DNA from: Halorhabdus amylolytica
GTDB taxonomy: Archaea; Halobacteriota; Halobacteria; Halobacteriales; Haloarculaceae
Reading direction: 5' to 3'
Length of the DNA stretch: 64,000 nt
NCBI RefSeq assembly: GCF_004944975.1
Contig: NZ_SPQG01000011.1
Location: forward strand, 1-64,000
Part shown: piece after piece, positions 60,615-64,000 of the stretch
Position numbering within the stretch: the stretch's first letter is position 1
How the letters are laid out: each line of letters begins with the position of its first letter
Notes under the pieces: generated by a model
Databases searched by the model: none
What the model was told of the DNA's origin: nothing
Seen by the model: the letters and a program-made list of their open reading frames with translations, nothing else
Position numbers and translations under genes: made by a program

Positions 60615-61874
60615 ATGGGCCTTAGACCCAGCCGAAGACAGCTCCTCTCTGGAATCTGTAGTGGCGGGGTAGCCGGTTTGAGTGGTTGTGCCGGTTCCAT
60701 TCCCGGTTTCAACTCGGGGGGAAGTGATAGACGCGAAGGACTTGATCGGACAATCAAGATCGGGACGATGCTTCCGCTGAGCGGTCCTCGAAGTGCAGTC
60801 GGGGAATCCATTCGCGAGGCCGCCGTGTTACCGATCGATCAAGTCCGAGACGACGTTGCTCTCACGTTCGAGCATCGATCTGTGGATACGGAGAGTGATC
60901 CGACGACGGCCGCCCGGAAAGCCACGTCGCTGGTTGACGAGGGATACCCGATGGTTACTGGTCCCCTCGATTCCGATATCGTTTTGCAGGCGACCCAACA
61001 GGTACTGATTCCATACAAGACCGTCTGCTGTTCTCCGGGAGCGACCACGCCGACGCTCACAACACTCAACGACGGCGGCTACGTCTTCCGGACTGCCATC
61101 TCCGATGCGATTCAGGGGAGCCTTCTCGCTGACACCGTGGCCAGGAAACTCGACTACGACACTGCAGGTACGCTCTACGTCAACAACGATTACGGATGGC
61201 AGCTAAGTCAGGCGTTTAGCCGCTCCTTTCGCCGGGATTACAACGGCACGATAACCGACCAGGTGCCCATCGAAGACACTTCGAACTCCTACGTTGATGC
61301 GATCGACCAGGCTACGGAGGGCGATCCCGACGCGCTCGTCCTCGCTGCGTATCCGGAGATGGGCGAAACACTTTTCTCCGATATGCTTACTCGGACCGAC
61401 GCGGACATTCTCTGTACTGACGGCCTGCGGACCGGCGATATGCACCAGCAAGTCGATCGTTCACTCAACGGGATCCGTGGACTTGCGCCGCTCGTCGACG
61501 GTCCGGGAAGCGACGCTTTCGCCGAACTCTATACGAACGCATCCGGCAACGAGCCAGGTATCTTCGAGTCCTATGCCTACGATGCGACTGCGGTTCTCCT
61601 GCTCGCAAACGCTTATGCCGGTCAAAACGATTCCAAGGCGATCCAGAACGCCATTCGACGTGTCACGAACTCGGGTGGGACTGAGATCACTCCCGATACT
61701 CTTCTGGACGGTCTCCGCCGTGCAGCGCGGGGCCAGTCTATCGAATATCGGGGGGCGTCTAACGAAACGCGGTTCGATGAAAACGGCGATCCGACGGATA
61801 CTACCTTCGAGTATTGGGCGTACGACAACAGTGTTGCCAGCGGAATCAGGGAACTCGATCGAATCAAACCATGA
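60615..61874 (+). CDS. Receptor-type binding lipoprotein (Peripla_BP_6, BasB-like)
   Basis: 419 residues. Tat motif SRRQLL and lipobox LSGC (Cys25). Leucine-binding-protein fold: KIGTMLPLSGPRSAVGESIREAAVLPIDQV, MVTGPLDSDIVLQATQQVLIPYKTVCCSPGATTPTLT, DTAGTLYVNNDYGWQLSQAF, GIFESYAYDATAVLLLANAY. There is no permease or ATPase gene nearby. The stop overlaps the start of a transducer (ATGA), the arrangement of the Halobacterium BasB-BasT and CosB-CosT receptor-transducer pairs. Likely a sensory receptor rather than transport component. Confidence 0.9.
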   Translation: MGLRPSRRQLLSGICSGGVAGLSGCAGSIPGFNSGGSDRREGLDRTIKIGTMLPLSGPRSAVGESIREAAVLPIDQVRDDVALTFEHRSVDTESDPTTAARKATSLVDEGYPMVTGPLDSDIVLQATQQVLIPYKTVCCSPGATTPTLTTLNDGGYVFRTAISDAIQGSLLADTVARKLDYDTAGTLYVNNDYGWQLSQAFSRSFRRDYNGTITDQVPIEDTSNSYVDAIDQATEGDPDALVLAAYPEMGETLFSDMLTRTDADILCTDGLRTGDMHQQVDRSLNGIRGLAPLVDGPGSDAFAELYTNASGNEPGIFESYAYDATAVLLLANAYAGQNDSKAIQNAIRRVTNSGGTEITPDTLLDGLRRAARGQSIEYRGASNETRFDENGDPTDTTFEYWAYDNSVASGIRELDRIKP

Positions 61875-63658
61875 ATCTTCCTTCGATCCCACCGACGTTC
61901 GTTCCGGAGTTCATCAGACGCCGGTACCTCGCAAAGTTCGTCATCGCCATCCTGTCGGTCGTCCTCGTGATTGCTGCGGTGGGGGCGATAAGTTACGTGG
62001 AAATCGACGAGACTGTGCGGGCAGACGCCAATGCACAACTTGAAACGACCGCGGAAATGCAGGCCGAACAAATCAGCTCCTGGGTCGAGTCCTTGACTGT
62101 CCAGACCCGCACAGCGTCCGCATCTCCTGTCCTACGGAACGGAGATCCACAGGAGATCCAGGGTCACCTCGTCGAAGAACAAGCACGGATGGGCGTCAAC
62201 GTCCGGGCGATTCACTACATCGAGGCCGATACTGGGAACATTGTCACGAGCACGAACCCTGTCTATCGAGACAGGGCGCTGGATAGCCTCGAAGAACCAT
62301 GGGCCGACAAGGAGTTCCGGAGTGATTTCGATCTTGACGAAGAGGTATGGAAATCCCAGCAAGCCTACGAATCGCCGACACTCGGCGATCAAGTCATGGC
62401 GTTTGCCAGTCCGGTCCCGGATCGGCCAGACCGCGTCGTTGTGATCATCGGGACACTCGAGTACCGGATCGAACAGTTACAACAAGAGAACTCTTCACAA
62501 TCGACAGTCATCCTCGACGCGGAGGGTAACGACGTTTTCCAAGCGGCAGACGCATCGGTCGACAGCGGTGGCGATGCACTTGAGGCCGCACTCGGTGGGC
62601 GAGTGACTCGGATAAGCGACGGCGAGACTGTTCAGGCGTATGTTCCAGTCAGCAATACCCGCTGGGTCGCTGTCTCCAGGGTCCCGACTGAGGAAGCCTA
62701 CGGGGTGGCGACCAACGTTGGACACAACGTCGTCTTGATGGTGTTGCTGAGTCTCGGAACGCTCAGTATCGTCGCAGTCGTTCTCGGCCGCCAGACAGTC
62801 GGACCACTGACAACACTACGCGATCGGGCAGCGAAGATGGAAGCGGGTGATCTCGGAGTCGATCTGGAGACAGACCGTGTCGACGAGATCGGTCGCCTGT
62901 ATGACGGATTTGATAGTATGCGCAACTCGTTGCGCAAACAGATAACCGAAGCCCAGCAGGCCCGCAAACAAGCGGAGGTTTCCCGGGCGGAAGCGATGGA
63001 GATGAATGAGTATCTCCAGGACAAAGCCGAGGAATACAGCCAGATCATGGGCGAGTGTGCGGCCGGCGATCTCACTCAGCGGATGGAGACCGACGGCGAG
63101 AACGACGCGATGGATCGGATCGCGACCGACTTCAACGAGATGATCGGGGAACTCGAGAACACGACCGGCCAGCTCAGACACTTCGCCGACGAAGTCGAAC
63201 AGGCGGGTGAAAGCGTCGAAACATCGGCTGAAAGCCTCCGAGATGCGTCCGAACAGATCGCAGAATCGATCCAACACATCTCTGATGACGCGTACAAGCA
63301 GCGTGAACGACTCGAAGATCTCTCGATGGCGATCGAGGATATCGTCGATCAGCTCGAACCGATCGCACGAGATACCGATGTCGACGTTCAGGCATCGCTC
63401 GATCAGCTCAGGGACGTGACCGAGACAGTCCAAGAGCTTGCCGAGGCAGTCGACGTGACCATGGCCGAATCCGAAAACGTCGCCGGTGCTGCCGAGGAAC
63501 AGACAGCTGAACTCTCCGAAGTTTCACAGCGGGCACAGGACTTGACCCGGTATGCCGGACCGCTCAAGGACGTTCTCGATAGCTTCGAAACTGAATCGAA
63601 ACACGAGTTCTATTTCCCGACCGGACCTGGTTCGCCAAGTGTAAACGAAGGTGAATAA
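61871..63658 (+). CDS. Chemotaxis-type transducer with dCache sensor and HAMP domains, lacking the signalling tip
   Basis: 595 residues from an ATG overlapping the receptor stop. TM1 about 20-42 (VIAILSVVLVIAAVGAISYV); dCache-like extracellular domain about 45-275; TM2 about 283-303; HAMP about 304-355 and a second HAMP about 395-435 (GDLTQRMETDGENDAMDRI); then coiled coil ending SENVAGAAEEQTAELSEVSQRAQDL...LDSFETE. The conserved hairpin tip (NLLALNAxIEAARAGE region) that contacts CheA/CheW in all normal transducers is absent; the N- and C-helices are joined by about 60 non-consensus residues. Overall shorter than typical Htr proteins by roughly 150 residues. Confidence 0.88.
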   Translation: MNLPSIPPTFVPEFIRRRYLAKFVIAILSVVLVIAAVGAISYVEIDETVRADANAQLETTAEMQAEQISSWVESLTVQTRTASASPVLRNGDPQEIQGHLVEEQARMGVNVRAIHYIEADTGNIVTSTNPVYRDRALDSLEEPWADKEFRSDFDLDEEVWKSQQAYESPTLGDQVMAFASPVPDRPDRVVVIIGTLEYRIEQLQQENSSQSTVILDAEGNDVFQAADASVDSGGDALEAALGGRVTRISDGETVQAYVPVSNTRWVAVSRVPTEEAYGVATNVGHNVVLMVLLSLGTLSIVAVVLGRQTVGPLTTLRDRAAKMEAGDLGVDLETDRVDEIGRLYDGFDSMRNSLRKQITEAQQARKQAEVSRAEAMEMNEYLQDKAEEYSQIMGECAAGDLTQRMETDGENDAMDRIATDFNEMIGELENTTGQLRHFADEVEQAGESVETSAESLRDASEQIAESIQHISDDAYKQRERLEDLSMAIEDIVDQLEPIARDTDVDVQASLDQLRDVTETVQELAEAVDVTMAESENVAGAAEEQTAELSEVSQRAQDLTRYAGPLKDVLDSFETESKHEFYFPTGPGSPSVNEGE

Positions 63659-63710
63659 TTCGGCCGACTGTCTAACTTTCCCGGTTGAACTGCGCGAGTA
63701 TCTCGGAATC

Positions 63711-63762
63711 GTCCGAAAATCAGATTTTCCCAATCACGAGAATCGTGGATTCTCGAACGATT
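63711..63762 (-). repeat. Double-hairpin repeat copy near the right end
   Basis: Minus-strand order is TCGTTC, hairpin GAGAATC-CAC-GATTCTC (63738-63754), linker GTGATTGG, hairpin GAAAATC-T-GATTTTC (63715-63729). The linker GTGAT and outer TCGTTCG are as in the tnpB insertion. It lies just after the transducer stop and could act as a terminator there. Confidence 0.7.
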
Positions 63763-63838
63763 TGACTTGCCGTCGGCTCTCAGCGGAACCTGTCAGCCCG
63801 AAGTGATAAATTTCGGTTGATTGCTGGAGTTGCTTTTC

Positions 63839-64000
63839 TCAGTACGAGTCCAGGTCAATGCCGACCGAGCAGACGTATTCGCCGGTTCCGACCTGTGGGA
63901 GTCGACGCGTTCGCCAGAAGATCCCCGAGGAGTCGGCGCGGACGCGTTCCTTGACCGAGCCGAAGATGTCGGTCACGGTGAAGAGGGTGTCGCCGGTGGT
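63839..64000 (-). CDS. Succinylglutamate desuccinylase/aspartoacylase-family protein, C-terminal part
   Basis: 53 codons plus TGA are visible; the rest lies right of the window. The tail GDTLFTVTDIFGSVKERVRADSSG followed by FWRTRRLPQVGTGEYVCSVG matches the C-terminal beta domain of AstE/AspA-type proteins in haloarchaea. The zinc-binding and catalytic part is not in view, so no activity is assigned. Confidence 0.75.
   Translation of the reverse strand, partial: TTGDTLFTVTDIFGSVKERVRADSSGIFWRTRRLPQVGTGEYVCSVGIDLDSY

Overview
The window is chromosomal DNA of an extremely halophilic archaeon (class Halobacteria). The evidence is high GC, proteins very rich in Asp/Glu, Tat-type RRxF lipoprotein signals, ATGA-coupled gene pairs, HTH-10 (Bat-type) and IclR regulators, IS1341-type TnpB elements, and haloarchaeal families such as amphi-Trp, RdfA, NreA, TrmY and UPF0200/UPF0201. 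A sugar-using member of the Haloarculaceae (Halorhabdus/Halapricum-like) would fit, but the genus cannot be fixed from sequence alone.

Layout. 1-4107 is the right end of an integrated element (provirus or integrative plasmid) that stops at the 3' end of a tRNA-Pro gene (4108-4179, minus). It has a rightward module of membrane or virion-like proteins and a leftward operon of five tightly coupled small DNA- and zinc-binding proteins, three of which are 110 residues or shorter. 4301-20348 is mostly core chromosome: amphi-Trp protein, trmY, a Met/His-rich membrane cluster with a wHTH sensor, aroC, an LLM-type oxidoreductase, nreA, UPF0200/UPF0201, an HAD phosphatase, a double alpha/beta hydrolase, an IS1341-type element whose tnpB is split by a 53-bp palindromic insertion, paired MgtE half-transporters, and a DsrE-TusA-SQR-DUF1641 sulfur operon. 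20467-31743 holds a 2341-residue surface protein (PQQ propeller, long GLUG array, C-terminal anchor), a REC-PAS-GAF-HTH10 regulator and a divergent PAS histidine kinase. A 20-bp palindrome recurs upstream of the surface gene and between the two regulators. 31.7-33.4 kb is a scar with a tnpB remnant, structured repeats and AT-rich DNA.

33447-50657 looks like a beta-mannan/galactomannan island: AGE-family mannose isomerase/epimerase, PfkB sugar kinase (broken by an in-frame TGA), GH2 beta-mannosidase, a complete Opp/Dpp-type ABC transporter with lipoprotein receptor, a GH97 alpha-galactosidase-like enzyme, an IclR regulator and a Gfo/Idh/MocA dehydrogenase. The inferred flow is uptake of manno-oligosaccharides, removal of alpha-galactosyl and beta-mannosyl units inside the cell, isomerisation of mannose to fructose, and phosphorylation by the now-interrupted kinase.

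50994-64000 carries an archaeal SMC-related ATPase next to rdfA (cell shape), srp54, a Cys/Met-metabolism PLP enzyme, a threonine-synthase-like enzyme, a Spo0M-like protein, a DoxX protein, a BasB-like binding lipoprotein coupled to a transducer that lacks the kinase-contacting tip, and the end of an AstE/AspA-type gene. No rRNA and no CRISPR array is present. The strongest unusual signals are the double-hairpin repeat family (at least five copies, two ending tnpB frames), the palindromic operator pair linking regulator and giant surface protein, the nonsense-interrupted pfkB, the tip-less transducer, and the micro-zinc-protein operon at the tRNA boundary.
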